A DNA stretch of 64,000 bases from Candidatus Paceibacterota bacterium (GCA_035452965.1 DAOTCE010000023.1:18681-82680), one strand, 5' to 3'; numbered from the stretch's first letter, positions 52,018 to 63,980 are shown. Made by a program: numbers and translations. Notes: a model not told the origin generated them from the sequence alone.

Positions 52018-54177
52018 CTACACGAACTGCAACTTGGTCGTCGCCGCCTCGGGATCCCAGCCGCGGGTGGGCTGGCTTGTGATGGACGATACGTCCTTGA
52101 TGGAGATTTGACGGCCGCGCGTCTTCGGCCCCTTCACGTCCACCTCGGCCGGCTTGCAGGTCTGCTGGTTGATTTTCTGGTAGGGCGCCGGTTTGTAGCG
52201 GATGAAAAGCTCCGCCGGAGTGTCCGGCTCGAAGAACAGCACGCGCGACTTGGGCGGGATGCAGTGATAGACCTTGTTGAGTATCGTGCCACCGAAGGTG
52301 AAGCGCTTGAGATAAGTAGCCTCGCGGTTGGTGTAGGCGCAGGTGAACACCCGATCGCGCTCCGGCAGGCCGCAGTAAAACAGGTCCGGCCCCACAAACA
52401 CCTTCTCCGGCAGCTCCGTCACCCGGTAATGGCCGTCCTTGAAGACCAGAATGATCTTGTCGAACTTGGTGCATTCGACGTGGAATTCCTCGCCGGAGAC
52501 TTTGTAGCCGACGTAGCCGGACTCGCGGTCGTAGGCGACCTTGAACGCCTTGAAGGCGACTTCCTTCGCGTCCACTTCGTCGTAGCGGCTCGAACGGGTG
52601 AGGCGCGGGTAAAGCGGGCCGTATTTGGCGAGCAACGCTTCGAGGTGGCCGATGACGTACTTGGTGAGGTTTTTCAGGCTTTTGCGCGTCTCGGCCAGGT
52701 CGGCTTTGACCCGCTCCATTTCCTCGCGGTGCCTGTTGATATCGAACAGAGAGATGCGCCGAATGCGCACGGCCAGGAGGCGTTCGATATCCGGTTCGGC
52801 GAGTTCGCGAATCATCTGCCGGCGGAACGGCTTGAAGCCCTCGCGCACGGCGGCCAGGACCGCCTCATTGGTCTTGCACTGCTCAATCTTCTTGTAGATG
52901 CGCTCCTCGATGAAAATGCGTTCCAGGGTGCGGAAGTGCAGCTCATCCTGCAGCTTGGACTCTTTGAGCTCCAGTTCGCGCTTCAGGGTCTCCACCAGTT
53001 GGGTGGTGTTCTGGCGCAGGACTTCTGACACCGTCAGCTCGACAGGCCGGTTGTTCCTGATGACCACGATGCGGCTGGCGATGGTAACCTCGCAATCGGT
53101 GAAGGCATAGAGCGCATCCGCCAACTGCTCCGCGCTGACACCGCCCGGCGCCTTGACCTCGATCTCCACCTCCTCAGACGTGAAGTCGTTGATGCTCTTG
53201 ACCTTGATCTTGCCCTTGCGGGAGGCGTCCTCGATGGAGTCAATAAGTGAATCGGTGGTGGTCGTGGGCGGGATTTCCTTGATGATGACGGTGGACTCGT
53301 CCTTGACCTTCATCTTGGCGCGGACCTTGATTTCGCCGGCACCGTCCTTGTAACCGCGGGCATCCATGAGGCCGCCCGTCTGGAAGTCGGGCAGGCACTT
53401 GAAGGGCTGCTTCTTGAGGATGGCAATCTGCGCTTCGAGCAGCTCGGGGAAGTTGTGCGGCAGAATGCGCGAGGACATGCCGACCGCGATGCCCTCGGTG
53501 CCGAGCATCAGGAGAAGCGGCAGCTTGCTGGGCAGAGCTACGGGCTCTCGGTTGCGGCCGTCATAGCTCGGCACCAGCTCGGTGATCTCGTCATTGAACA
53601 CCTCGGTGCGGGCCAACTCGGTCAGCCGGCACTCGATGTAGCGCGGCGCCGCCGCCACGTCGCCCGTGTAGATATTGCCAAAGTTTCCCTGGCCCTCGAT
53701 CAGGTAGCGCTTGTTGGTCAGCACCACCAGCGCGTCGCCGATGGAGGCGTCCCCGTGCGGGTGATACTGCATCGCGTGCCCCACGACGTTGGCGACTTTG
53801 ATGAAGCGGCCATCGTCCTTGTCGTGCAGGGCCCAGAGGATGCGGCGCTGGACGGGCTTGAGGCCATCCGCGAGATTGGGAATGGCGCGGTCGCGGATGA
53901 CGTAGGAGGCGTAGTCGAGAAAGCTGCGGTTGACGCGGCGATGGAGCGGCAGGTCAATCTTGCTTGGCACAAACGGCCGCGTGGGCGCCGGCAGAGCGAC
54001 CCCCTCGGCAAGGACGTGCGTGGCGCCATTGCCGCCTTGGGCGGGTTTGCGCTTCGAAGGCTTGCCATTGCCGCCTTGCGGAGCGGGCGCGGCGTTGACC
54101 ACGCCCGGGGTGTTGTCCGGAAGTTCCTGGATCGGGAGCTCGGGCTGGTTCGGATTGCTCTTGCGTTTGGCTGACAT
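52018..54177 (-). CDS. parC: DNA topoisomerase IV subunit A
   Basis: 719 residues, ATG 54177. The first ~80 residues are a Pro/Asn-rich tail (NPNQPELPIQELPDNTPG). The core follows: VNRSFLDYASYVIRDRAIPN, GLKPVQRRILWALH, YHPHGDASIGDALV, GQGNFGN, AAAPRYIECRLTEL (catalytic Arg-Tyr), MLGTEGIAVGMSSRILPHN and a long coiled coil around residues 400-500. The C-terminal pinwheel domain is short (no GyrA box seen), which with the short length favours ParC-type over GyrA. With ParE it forms the A2B2 enzyme that unlinks daughter chromosomes. Its partner lies 855 bp upstream, with a TA pair in between. Confidence 0.9.
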   Translation of the reverse strand: MSAKRKSNPNQPELPIQELPDNTPGVVNAAPAPQGGNGKPSKRKPAQGGNGATHVLAEGVALPAPTRPFVPSKIDLPLHRRVNRSFLDYASYVIRDRAIPNLADGLKPVQRRILWALHDKDDGRFIKVANVVGHAMQYHPHGDASIGDALVVLTNKRYLIEGQGNFGNIYTGDVAAAPRYIECRLTELARTEVFNDEITELVPSYDGRNREPVALPSKLPLLLMLGTEGIAVGMSSRILPHNFPELLEAQIAILKKQPFKCLPDFQTGGLMDARGYKDGAGEIKVRAKMKVKDESTVIIKEIPPTTTTDSLIDSIEDASRKGKIKVKSINDFTSEEVEIEVKAPGGVSAEQLADALYAFTDCEVTIASRIVVIRNNRPVELTVSEVLRQNTTQLVETLKRELELKESKLQDELHFRTLERIFIEERIYKKIEQCKTNEAVLAAVREGFKPFRRQMIRELAEPDIERLLAVRIRRISLFDINRHREEMERVKADLAETRKSLKNLTKYVIGHLEALLAKYGPLYPRLTRSSRYDEVDAKEVAFKAFKVAYDRESGYVGYKVSGEEFHVECTKFDKIILVFKDGHYRVTELPEKVFVGPDLFYCGLPERDRVFTCAYTNREATYLKRFTFGGTILNKVYHCIPPKSRVLFFEPDTPAELFIRYKPAPYQKINQQTCKPAEVDVKGPKTRGRQISIKDVSSITSQPTRGWDPEAATTKLQFV

Positions 54178-54225
54178 GGTGGAATGCGCTCTTTGGAAAG
54201 TCGCTTCGTCCGGCGAGGTAATGAC

Positions 54226-54597
54226 TCAGGCCAAAGCCAATCCGTGCTGAACGAACGGCCGAAAGTCAGAAGTGTTGACGGTGGCTAGCTTCGCGCCACA
54301 GCGGATTGCCACAGCCGCAATCACGCAGTCCGCCAGCGAACGGGGCCGGCGGCCCGTCTTGTTGAAGAGTTGGGTAGCCGCTTCGGCATCAATAACGGAA
54401 AGGACTTCAACCTGTGAGAAGATCTGCCGTGCAAACAGCTCATCACGCGCCGAAAGCGGGCCGCAAAACAGCTCTGCCCACGCGACTGCTGACGTACCGA
54501 GAATCTCGTTTCCACTCAGCCACAAGTTGAGTTGGGATTCCTCCGGCGAACCGGCTCGCAGCGCACTCACCAGGAAGTTGGTGTCCAGATGGATCAT
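54226..54597 (-). CDS. VapC-type PIN-domain toxin
   Basis: 123 residues, ATG 54597. PIN signature: MIHLDTNFLVSAL (Asp 5), AVAWAELFCGPL (Glu about 41), RPRSLADCVIAAVAIRCGAKLATVNTSDF (Asp about 90 and 108). These are the four acidic metal-binding residues of VapC ribonucleases. It starts 14 bp after the stop of the small upstream gene that would be its antitoxin. Both lie between parE and parC and read the same way. Confidence 0.9.
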   Translation of the reverse strand: MIHLDTNFLVSALRAGSPEESQLNLWLSGNEILGTSAVAWAELFCGPLSARDELFARQIFSQVEVLSVIDAEAATQLFNKTGRRPRSLADCVIAAVAIRCGAKLATVNTSDFRPFVQHGLALA

Positions 54598-54611
54598 TGC
54601 CTCCAGGCCCT

Positions 54612-54848
54612 TTACCGCCGGGCGTCTCGAATCGTGTCCATCCAGGCCTTGGCCTTGGCCTCGTCAAGATCCAGGCTGCGCTGCAGCGCGTGAAACGCTT
54701 CCAGCGGAGTCATCTTCTCAACGCGCCCCTCCGCCTCCGACGCTTCCAGAACCGTCAGTAGCCCCTTTCCTCTCTCTGGCAGTTTCGACGGTTCCCGCGC
54801 GACGATATGACCGTGGTCTATTTCAACTTCCACCGTTAGATAGCTCAT
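54612..54848 (-). CDS. VapB-like antitoxin
   Basis: 78 residues from ATG 54848 (MSYLTVEVEIDHGHIVAREP); the frame open upstream adds nine residues with no benefit. The N-terminus has the strand-rich start seen in antitoxins that write out a beta-hairpin DNA-binding part. The C-terminal half (MTPLEAFHALQRSLDLDEAKAKAWMDTIRDARR) is helical and would wrap a PIN toxin. Family is not named with certainty; the pairing with VapC and the 14-bp gap carry the call. Confidence 0.75.
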   Translation of the reverse strand: MSYLTVEVEIDHGHIVAREPSKLPERGKGLLTVLEASEAEGRVEKMTPLEAFHALQRSLDLDEAKAKAWMDTIRDARR

Positions 54849-55032
54849 GACTAACCAATACAGTCCCTGCCGCATCTGCGCGATGAAAATCTCACCTCAA
54901 GGCGATACGCCTCACTGCTTCGGAGGCACCGGAAGTTCTCCCCACTGCGCCAGTCGGCTGGCTAGCGCAGCCCCCCTCCATGCAACCCATGTAACTCACT
55001 TAATCTCTTCAGCCCCTTTAACTCCGCCAGAC

Positions 55033-56865
55033 CTACTCCTCCACTGGCACCACCAGGTTCTCCATGATGTAATCTTTGCGCTCCGGCGTGTTCTTGCCCA
55101 TGTAGAAGCCGAGGATGCCGGCGGCGTCGTGTTTCGGTGCATACTCGACCTGGCTCAGGCGCATGCCCTTGCCGATGAACTGCTTGAACTCCGCCGGGTT
55201 GATTTCGCCCAGGCCCTTGAACCGCGTGATTTCGCAGCTCTTGCCCAGCTTTTCCGCTGCCGCGTCGCGCTCGGCCTCGGAGTAACAGTAGATCGTCTGC
55301 TCCCTGTTGCGCGTGCGGAATAGCGGGGTTTCCAGCACGAACAGATGGCCGTCGCGCACAAGCTGGTCGAAGAAGCGGAAGAAGTACGTGATCAGCAGGT
55401 TGCGGATATGCAGGCCGTCCACGTCGGCGTCGGTGGCCAGAATGACCTTCTCGTAGCGCAGGCCTTCGAGGTTGTCCTCGATGTCGAGGCTGCGCATGAG
55501 ATTGTAAAGCTCGTCGTTTTTATACACAGCGTCCCGCTTGAGGTCCCAGACGTTGAGCGGTTTGCCCCGCAGCACGAATATCGCCTGCGTCTCGACGTCG
55601 CGGCAGCTAACGATCGAGCCAGCCGCGGACTGGCCCTCGGTGAGGAACACCATCGTCCCCTTCCCCTTGCCTTTGGTCTTGTTGTAATGCTCCTTGCAGT
55701 CCTTGAGCTGCGGAATGCGGATCGTGATGGCCTTGGCGCGTTCCCGGGCCAGCTTCTTGACTTCCTGCAGCTCCTTGCGGAGCTGGCGCGTGTCCTGGAC
55801 TTTGGCGACGATCTGCTGGGCGATGTCCTTGTTGCGGTGGAAGAACTGCAGCAGCTCCTCTCGCACGCGGGTCACCAGGTCGGTGCGAATTTCCGTATTG
55901 CCGAGCTTGTTCTTGGTCTGCGACTCGAAGACCGGGTCCTTGAGCCGGATGGACACCGCTCCCACCATGCTCTCGCGCACATCGTCGCCGTCAAACTTCT
56001 CCTGCGCGTATTCGTTGACCGCTTTGAGGAGGCCCTCGCGGAAGGCGCTCAGGTGCGTGCCGCCGTCAGTTGTGTATTGGCCGTTGACGAAGGAGTAGAA
56101 GGTCTCGCCATACCGGCTGTTGCTGTGGGTGAAGCAGAACTCCAGCGTTTTCTCCGCGTAATGCAGGGGCGGGTAGATGGGCTCGCTGCCGTCGGCCTGC
56201 AGGTCCTCCATCACCAGGTCGAACAATCCGTTGCGGGACTGGAACGTCTTGCCGTTATATTGCAGCTTCAACCCGGCGTTCAAGTAGCTGTAATGCCGCA
56301 GCCGCCGCTCCACATGCTCGGGCCGGTACTGGACTTCCTTGAACACCTCCGGGTCGGGCTGGAACTCGATAAGCGTCCCGTCCGCTTCCCTGGGCGCCTT
56401 GCCGCTCTTCTCATTCTTGAGCTTGCCCTGCTTGAAGGACGCCTCGACGTACTGCCCCTCGCGGAAGCTGCACACGCGAAACACTTTCGAGAGCGCATTG
56501 ACCGCCTTGGTCCCGACGCCGTTCAGCCCGACGCTGAACTGGAACACGTCGTCGTTGTACTTCGCCCCCGTGTTGATTTTGGACACGCAGTCCACGACTT
56601 TCCCCAGCGGGATGCCACGCCCAAAATCACGCACCGACACCGCCCGATCCTGGATGTTGACCTGCACCTCCTTGCCGTAGCCCATGATGTACTCGTCAAT
56701 GGCGTTGTCCACCACCTCTTTGAGAAGTATGTAGCACCCGTCATCGTAATGGGACCCGTCGCCGATCCGGCCGATGTACATGCCGGTCCGCAGCCGGATG
56801 TGCTCCAGCGAGGAGAGCGTCTTGATCTTGCTCTCGTCATAGACGTGTTTCTTGTCGTCTGCCAT
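55033..56865 (-). CDS. parE: DNA topoisomerase IV subunit B
   Basis: 610 residues from ATG 56865 (MADDKKHVYDESKIKTLSS). The open frame continues 600 bp upstream but that part is not homologous and covers the palindrome. GHKL ATPase motifs: IRLRTGMYIGRIG, LLKEVVDNAIDEY (Glu/Asn), VSVRDFGRGIPLG and GLNGVGTKAVNAL. Transducer: FHYNGKTFQ-like LQYNGKTFQ. Toprim: VFLTEGQSAAGSI, RGKPLNVWDL and LATDADVDGLHI. C-terminal FKGLGEINPAEFKQF. ATP hydrolysis drives strand passage by ParC. Length and the Toprim form fit ParE rather than GyrB. Confidence 0.93.
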   Translation of the reverse strand: MADDKKHVYDESKIKTLSSLEHIRLRTGMYIGRIGDGSHYDDGCYILLKEVVDNAIDEYIMGYGKEVQVNIQDRAVSVRDFGRGIPLGKVVDCVSKINTGAKYNDDVFQFSVGLNGVGTKAVNALSKVFRVCSFREGQYVEASFKQGKLKNEKSGKAPREADGTLIEFQPDPEVFKEVQYRPEHVERRLRHYSYLNAGLKLQYNGKTFQSRNGLFDLVMEDLQADGSEPIYPPLHYAEKTLEFCFTHSNSRYGETFYSFVNGQYTTDGGTHLSAFREGLLKAVNEYAQEKFDGDDVRESMVGAVSIRLKDPVFESQTKNKLGNTEIRTDLVTRVREELLQFFHRNKDIAQQIVAKVQDTRQLRKELQEVKKLARERAKAITIRIPQLKDCKEHYNKTKGKGKGTMVFLTEGQSAAGSIVSCRDVETQAIFVLRGKPLNVWDLKRDAVYKNDELYNLMRSLDIEDNLEGLRYEKVILATDADVDGLHIRNLLITYFFRFFDQLVRDGHLFVLETPLFRTRNREQTIYCYSEAERDAAAEKLGKSCEITRFKGLGEINPAEFKQFIGKGMRLSQVEYAPKHDAAGILGFYMGKNTPERKDYIMENLVVPVEE

Positions 56866-57070
56866 AGCTTTCAACCTGCTGAATATCAAACCTGCCCGCC
56901 TCCTTGCCAATAACAAATGGTTCTTCGCGGATTTCCGGAATACCTCGCTGGCGATTCGTCCTCTGACATTCCCCTGCTTACCTCCAGCACCTCCGCCAAA
57001 TGGGTGACGGCGCCGTTCCATTGGTCGCACACGCCGGCGTTGGCTTGCGGATGGCTTGACAGTGCGGCGA

Positions 57071-57124
57071 TGCCCCGGTGTGTATCCCATGGGGAGCGCT
57101 CCCCATGGGATACACACCGGGGCA
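57071..57124. repeat. Perfect 54-bp palindrome
   Basis: The left arm TGCCCCGGTGTGTATCCCAT plus GGGGAGC (57071-57097) is followed with no spacer by its exact reverse complement (57098-57124); the axis is AGC|GCT. All 27 base pairs match. The base flanking each side (A at 57070, C at 57125) no longer pairs. Confidence 0.95.
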
Positions 57125-57201
57125 CCACCGTGCCGACACCGTAAACTCAAGCCAGAAGTGCCATGGTCAGAGGGGGCTGGAAAAGGCAGGCAGGCAGCAT
57201 T

Positions 57202-57222
57202 ACTGTCCAAAATATGGACAGT
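57202..57222. promoter_or_regulatory. ACTGTCC-N7-GGACAGT dyad
   Basis: A perfect 7-bp inverted repeat around an AT-only spacer (AAAATAT), 320 bp upstream of the carB ATG. It looks like a binding site for a dimeric regulator. The TGTCC/GGACA half-site resembles the dyad at 28335-28350. Confidence 0.4.
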
Positions 57223-57541
57223 CCTCGGGTTAGAGATTCGGGGTCCTTCCGGTTTTGGCTGAGCTATCCCGGCTGCGCCGATCACCACCACCGATGGCAC
57301 TTTCCGGGAATCCTCGAAGAACCCAGCAAATCCGCCCCGCGCGAGTAGGTCGGGAAATACTCTATCCCGCAGCCGAGCTGCGCGGCTTGGCTTGCGAAAC
57401 GCCGTCCCGGACTGGCGGAGGCCGCCTGCTTTTGGCGGATTTAGATTGATCTCTTTGCTTTCCCTCGCTAGAAGCATCGGCGCGCACCCGAGAAAGCGAA
57501 CCAGCGAACAGACACATCAGAAGTCCCAATGTAAGAAAGCC

Positions 57542-60745
<3,204 letters not shown>

Positions 60746-60749
60746 TTGG

Positions 60750-61805
60750 CTAAGCCTGCTTGAGCGAGGCCATATCTATCACGAAGCGGTAGCGGACGTC
60801 GTTCTTCAGCAGCCGCTCATAGGCCTCGTTGACGGATTGGATTGGCACCACCTCGACATCGCTGACGATCTTATGCGCGGCGCAAAAGTCAATCATCTCC
60901 TGTGTTTCCGGGATGCCGCCGATGACCGACCCGGCGAGCCGGCGGCGGCCGCCGATCAGGCTGTTGCCCTGCAGCGGCGGCTCGAGCGCGGTCAGCGCCC
61001 CGACCAAGACCATCGTGCCGTCGCGCTTCAGCAGCGCGAGGTAGGGATTGACGTCGTGCGGATTGGGGATGGTGTTGAGCAGGAAATGGAAGCTGCCGGC
61101 CTGCCTGGCCATTGCCGCCGGGTCTTTCGACAGCAGCACCTCATCCGCGCCGAGCCGGACCGCATCCTTGCCTTTGGCCGGCGAGGTGGTGATCATTGTA
61201 ACCTGTGCGCCGAGAGCCTTGGCGAATTTGACGCCCATGTGGCCGAGACCACCGAGACCGATCACGCCGACCTTCTGGCCTTTGCCGACCTTCCAGTGGC
61301 GCAGCGGTGAGTAGGTCGTAATGCCGGCACAAAACAACGGGGCAACCGCCTGCAGGTCAAGGCTGCCGGGGACCTTCACCACAAACCGCTCTTCCACCAC
61401 AATCCGCTCGGAGTAGCCGCCGAAGGTCAGCTGCTGGCTGCCGCGTTCTTTGGAATTGTACGTCCAGGTGGGGCCTTCCTCGCAGTACTGCTCCAGGCCC
61501 TCGTTGCAGGCCGGGCAACGGCGGCACGAATCCACCATGCAGCCCACGCCCGCGTAATCGTCAACCTTGACTTTCGTCGCCTGCGGGCCCACCTGGGTGA
61601 CACGGCCGACGATCTCGTGGCCCGGCACCATTGGGTACATTGAGCCGCTCCAATGATTGCGGGCCTGGTGGAGATCGGTATGACAGATACCGCAATACAG
61701 GATCTCGATTTGCACATCGTGCGGGCCGGGCTCGCGCCGTTCGAAATTGAAAAGCGCCAGAGGCGAAGTCGCATTGGGGGCGGCATAGCCGCGGGTCTTG
61801 ATCAT
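60750..61805 (-). CDS. Zinc-dependent NAD(P) alcohol dehydrogenase, YahK/CAD type
   Basis: 351 residues from ATG 61805 (MIKTRGYAAPNATSPL), the usual start; the frame upstream is open but unneeded. Catalytic zinc: YCGICHTDLHQARNHW and PGHEIVGRVTQVG. Structural zinc: CRRCPACNEGLEQYC. Rossmann fold: GLGGLGHMGVKFAKALGA. C-terminal part: LIGGRRRLAGSVIGGIPETQEM and VNEAYERLLKNDVRYRFVID. This is the cinnamyl/aldehyde-reducing family that reduces aldehydes with NADPH. It faces carB tail to tail; the gene stands alone. Confidence 0.93.
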   Translation of the reverse strand: MIKTRGYAAPNATSPLALFNFERREPGPHDVQIEILYCGICHTDLHQARNHWSGSMYPMVPGHEIVGRVTQVGPQATKVKVDDYAGVGCMVDSCRRCPACNEGLEQYCEEGPTWTYNSKERGSQQLTFGGYSERIVVEERFVVKVPGSLDLQAVAPLFCAGITTYSPLRHWKVGKGQKVGVIGLGGLGHMGVKFAKALGAQVTMITTSPAKGKDAVRLGADEVLLSKDPAAMARQAGSFHFLLNTIPNPHDVNPYLALLKRDGTMVLVGALTALEPPLQGNSLIGGRRRLAGSVIGGIPETQEMIDFCAAHKIVSDVEVVPIQSVNEAYERLLKNDVRYRFVIDMASLKQA

Positions 61806-62199
61806 AAATGTGTCCTGATTGTTCGATTGGTTGCTTCCATGTGCCACCATCGTAGCATGGCCGCAACTACCAGGCAAGCCGGGCGCTGCGAAACCGGGCA
61901 CGGAGCGCATCCGTTTGGCCGCCTCGGCGAGGCGCCCCACCCAGGACTGAGGCCTTGCCTATGACGGAGTCACAAGTGAGCTGAGCAACGTAAGTTGAGT
62001 ATGTTAGCATTCTAGCTTAGGTGAGGCTACGGACAGGAGCGGGATGGCGGGACACGGTAATCCACTTGGTGACCTTGGGCTTCTGACTGGGGCTTTCCCG
62101 CACCAGCACATGTTTGCATCCAGAATGCCGCCCCTTCTGGACTTTAGCACAAGAAGTGCCAACCTTACCAATCGGGTATTATTTTTCTCGAAATTGGTA

Positions 62200-62228
62200 T
62201 TGACATGATTGCCGGCCTCCGGTGCAAT
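62200..62228 (+). promoter_or_regulatory. Sigma70-like promoter
   Basis: TTGACA (62200-62205), a 17-base spacer and TGCAAT (62223-62228), with an AT-rich stretch just upstream (62175-62198). The -35 is perfect and the -10 matches 4 of 6. Transcription would start near 62235 and run into the hairpin region. Confidence 0.5.
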
Positions 62229-62234
62229 CACTCG

Positions 62235-62540
62235 CGTAGTGACGGGTTGGTGCAGCTTTCAAAAGGGTCCGAGGACAATATTGCCCTCGGAGGTCAACTG
62301 GGTGGCAGGACCGCCACCTGGGCAAGAGTAGTCGGTTAAGACTGCAACGATTGTCGGACATGATGAGGTGCTGGAGATCAAGCCTTACTCCCCCGCTCAA
62401 CTTGTAGTTTAGTTCAATCCTTGTGCCCGGCGGGTACGCTGCAGCGTGGAAGTCGAGCCGCAAACCAAGCGGCTGATTACAACGCGTTGTGCATGCGATG
62501 GGTTTAACAGCCTCCGATGGAGGCGCGCGGCGGTTTGCGC
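62235..62540 (+). ncRNA. Candidate structured non-coding RNA or long 5' leader
   Basis: Stem-loops follow one another after the promoter: CCGAGG...CCTCGG (62269-62290, with an inner CAATATTG palindrome), GGTGGC-AGGACC-GCCACC (62301-62318), GCCGC-N7-GCGGC (62457-62473) and CCTCC-GAT-GGAGG (62511-62523). None matches tmRNA, RNase P RNA, SRP RNA, 6S or a riboswitch class I know. It could be the 440-nt leader of the secreted gene at 62679 or a free RNA. Ends are estimates. Confidence 0.35.
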
Positions 62541-62678
62541 CAGATAAACGAGTCCACCCCAAGAGGTGCATGGGTTGGGCCGCCTTTCGTCCCTCGCTCC
62601 CCTGGCCTCGCCCCTCTCACACACCATCTTCGCCCGCACCCTCCTCAACGAATGCTCCTCAATTTATAGCCTGACTCT

Positions 62679-63980
62679 ATGAAAACCCGACACGAATTTC
62701 ACGGATTACCAACCGGTCTGGGACGCGAATCGCGCGGAATGCCACGAATCCCCGGCCTCGGGTTAGTGCAAATCCGTGCACTCCGTGTCTTGCTGCTGGG
62801 CCTGGCCTTGCTGGGCTTGGTGCCGGTGGGCTCGGCGCAGTGGGTCACACAAACCCTCCAGCTTCAAAACGGCTGGAACGCCGTGCACCTGCGCGTGCAG
62901 CCTTTCCCGGCCTCGTGTGACCAATTGTTCTCGAACACGCCGGTGACGCAGGTCTTCCGCTACAACGCGCGGATGATGGCGACCCAATTCGGGACCGACC
63001 CGACACAGCCGTGGAAGCGGCCCGACGAGTGGCTGGTCTGGGTGCCGAGCGGCGACGAATTGGCCTATGTGCGCACGCTGGTAAACGTGGTGGGCGGCAC
63101 CGCCTACCTGATCAAGTCAACCAACGCCTGGACCCTCACGCTCAAAGGCCGGCCTGCCATTCCCCGTTTCAACTGGGTCCCCGGCCAACCCAACCTCGTC
63201 GGCTTTCAGCTCACTCCCATAGTTGATTCACGTCCGACCTTCGCCAACTTCTTCCGCTACGAGCCGGCCGTTGACGGCGCGCCCAGCTTTGACAAGACCA
63301 ACATCGTGCAGATCGGCCTGAACCTGGAGACCACCAATCTGACCCCGCAAACCGCATTCCGTAAAATAGACCCCGACGTGGCCTATTGGATTCGGGCCCA
63401 GGCACCGAGTGATTTTATCGGCCCCGTGCGCATCTCCACCACCGACCCGGAGGGCCTGGCTTATGGCACGAGGATGAACGAGCTGGAGCTGCGGCTGCTC
63501 AACGCCTGCGACAGCAACCCCGCGCCGGTTGTCGTCACCCTGCGCCACGTCATTTCGGAGGCGCCGCCCGCCGACGCCCCTCCGCTGGCCGGCACCGTGC
63601 CGCTGCTGTACGCCGACCGCACCGCCACCAACTGGATTTGGCGCCCCTGGCCCATTGACCAGAGCCAGAACTGGAGCCTCACCAACGGGCAGCTTCTGAG
63701 CCTGCGCCTGGCCATTAACCGCTCCGCGATGTCGCCTCCCGCCGAAACCAACGCGCTCTGGCAAAGCCTGCTCCGGCTCAGCGCCGATGGCGGCGCTTAT
63801 GCCCACATCCCTCTCTCGGCCGCCTGCGACAGCGGCACCGATCAGCTCGCCGCGTTCCCTTACGGGCTGTGGGTCGGCCAGGCCAACATCAACGAGGTGA
63901 GCTGCGCCCGCTTCAGCACGAACAGCTCGGGCGAGGAAGCGACGGTGAGTCTGCGCAAGCGGTTTCTGATGGTGGCTTAA
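62679..63980 (+). CDS. Secreted protein of unknown function
   Basis: 433 residues from ATG 62679; ATG 62739 is an equally good start that places the signal peptide (VLLLGLALLGLVPVGSAQ) nearer the N-terminus. The mature part opens WVTQTLQLQNGWNAVHLRV and FRYNARMMATQFGTDPTQPW, then YLIKSTNAWTLTLKGRP, VGFQLTPIVDSRPTFANFF and a beta-rich remainder to RKRFLMVA. It resembles a secreted family seen in this phylum without assigned role; such proteins often precede LamG-type genes, which would lie beyond the window. The first ~37 codons overlap an imperfect inverted repeat, so the N-terminus may be partly repeat-derived. Confidence 0.7.
   Translation: MKTRHEFHGLPTGLGRESRGMPRIPGLGLVQIRALRVLLLGLALLGLVPVGSAQWVTQTLQLQNGWNAVHLRVQPFPASCDQLFSNTPVTQVFRYNARMMATQFGTDPTQPWKRPDEWLVWVPSGDELAYVRTLVNVVGGTAYLIKSTNAWTLTLKGRPAIPRFNWVPGQPNLVGFQLTPIVDSRPTFANFFRYEPAVDGAPSFDKTNIVQIGLNLETTNLTPQTAFRKIDPDVAYWIRAQAPSDFIGPVRISTTDPEGLAYGTRMNELELRLLNACDSNPAPVVVTLRHVISEAPPADAPPLAGTVPLLYADRTATNWIWRPWPIDQSQNWSLTNGQLLSLRLAINRSAMSPPAETNALWQSLLRLSADGGAYAHIPLSAACDSGTDQLAAFPYGLWVGQANINEVSCARFSTNSSGEEATVSLRKRFLMVA
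62689..62789. repeat. Imperfect inverted repeat at gene start
   Basis: GACACGAATTTCACGGATT (62689-62707) pairs with AATCCGTGCACTCCGTGTC (62771-62789) at 16 of 19 positions. The 'cacgaatttcacgga' style is typical of dispersed repeats in genomes of this type. It lies inside the first codons of the secreted protein. Confidence 0.65.

Larger units (their letters stand above)
56866..57541. other. Divergent parE-carB intergenic region
   Basis: 676 bp between divergent parE and carB. It holds a perfect 54-bp palindrome (57071-57124) and a 21-base dyad (57202-57222). Open frames across it exist but show no family signal and two simply read the palindrome from both sides. No RNA gene recognised. Confidence 0.6.
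61806..62678. other. Long intergenic stretch, hairpin-rich in its centre
   Basis: 873 bp between a leftward and a rightward gene. Short open frames on the minus strand (62004-62648) lack family signal and codon bias. The stretch 62200-62540 has promoter-like and stem-loop features listed separately. Outside it I see nothing recognisable. Confidence 0.55.

Noticed and set aside
56866..57477. Long N-terminal extension of the parE frame
   Set aside because: The open frame reaches to 57477, but the added 204 residues show no homology, include a reading of the perfect palindrome, and end just before the standard MADDKKHVYDESK start.
62004..62648. Three overlapping minus-strand open frames
   Set aside because: Composition is uneven with many Cys, Arg and Ser, and they overlap one another in different frames; more consistent with structured non-coding DNA.
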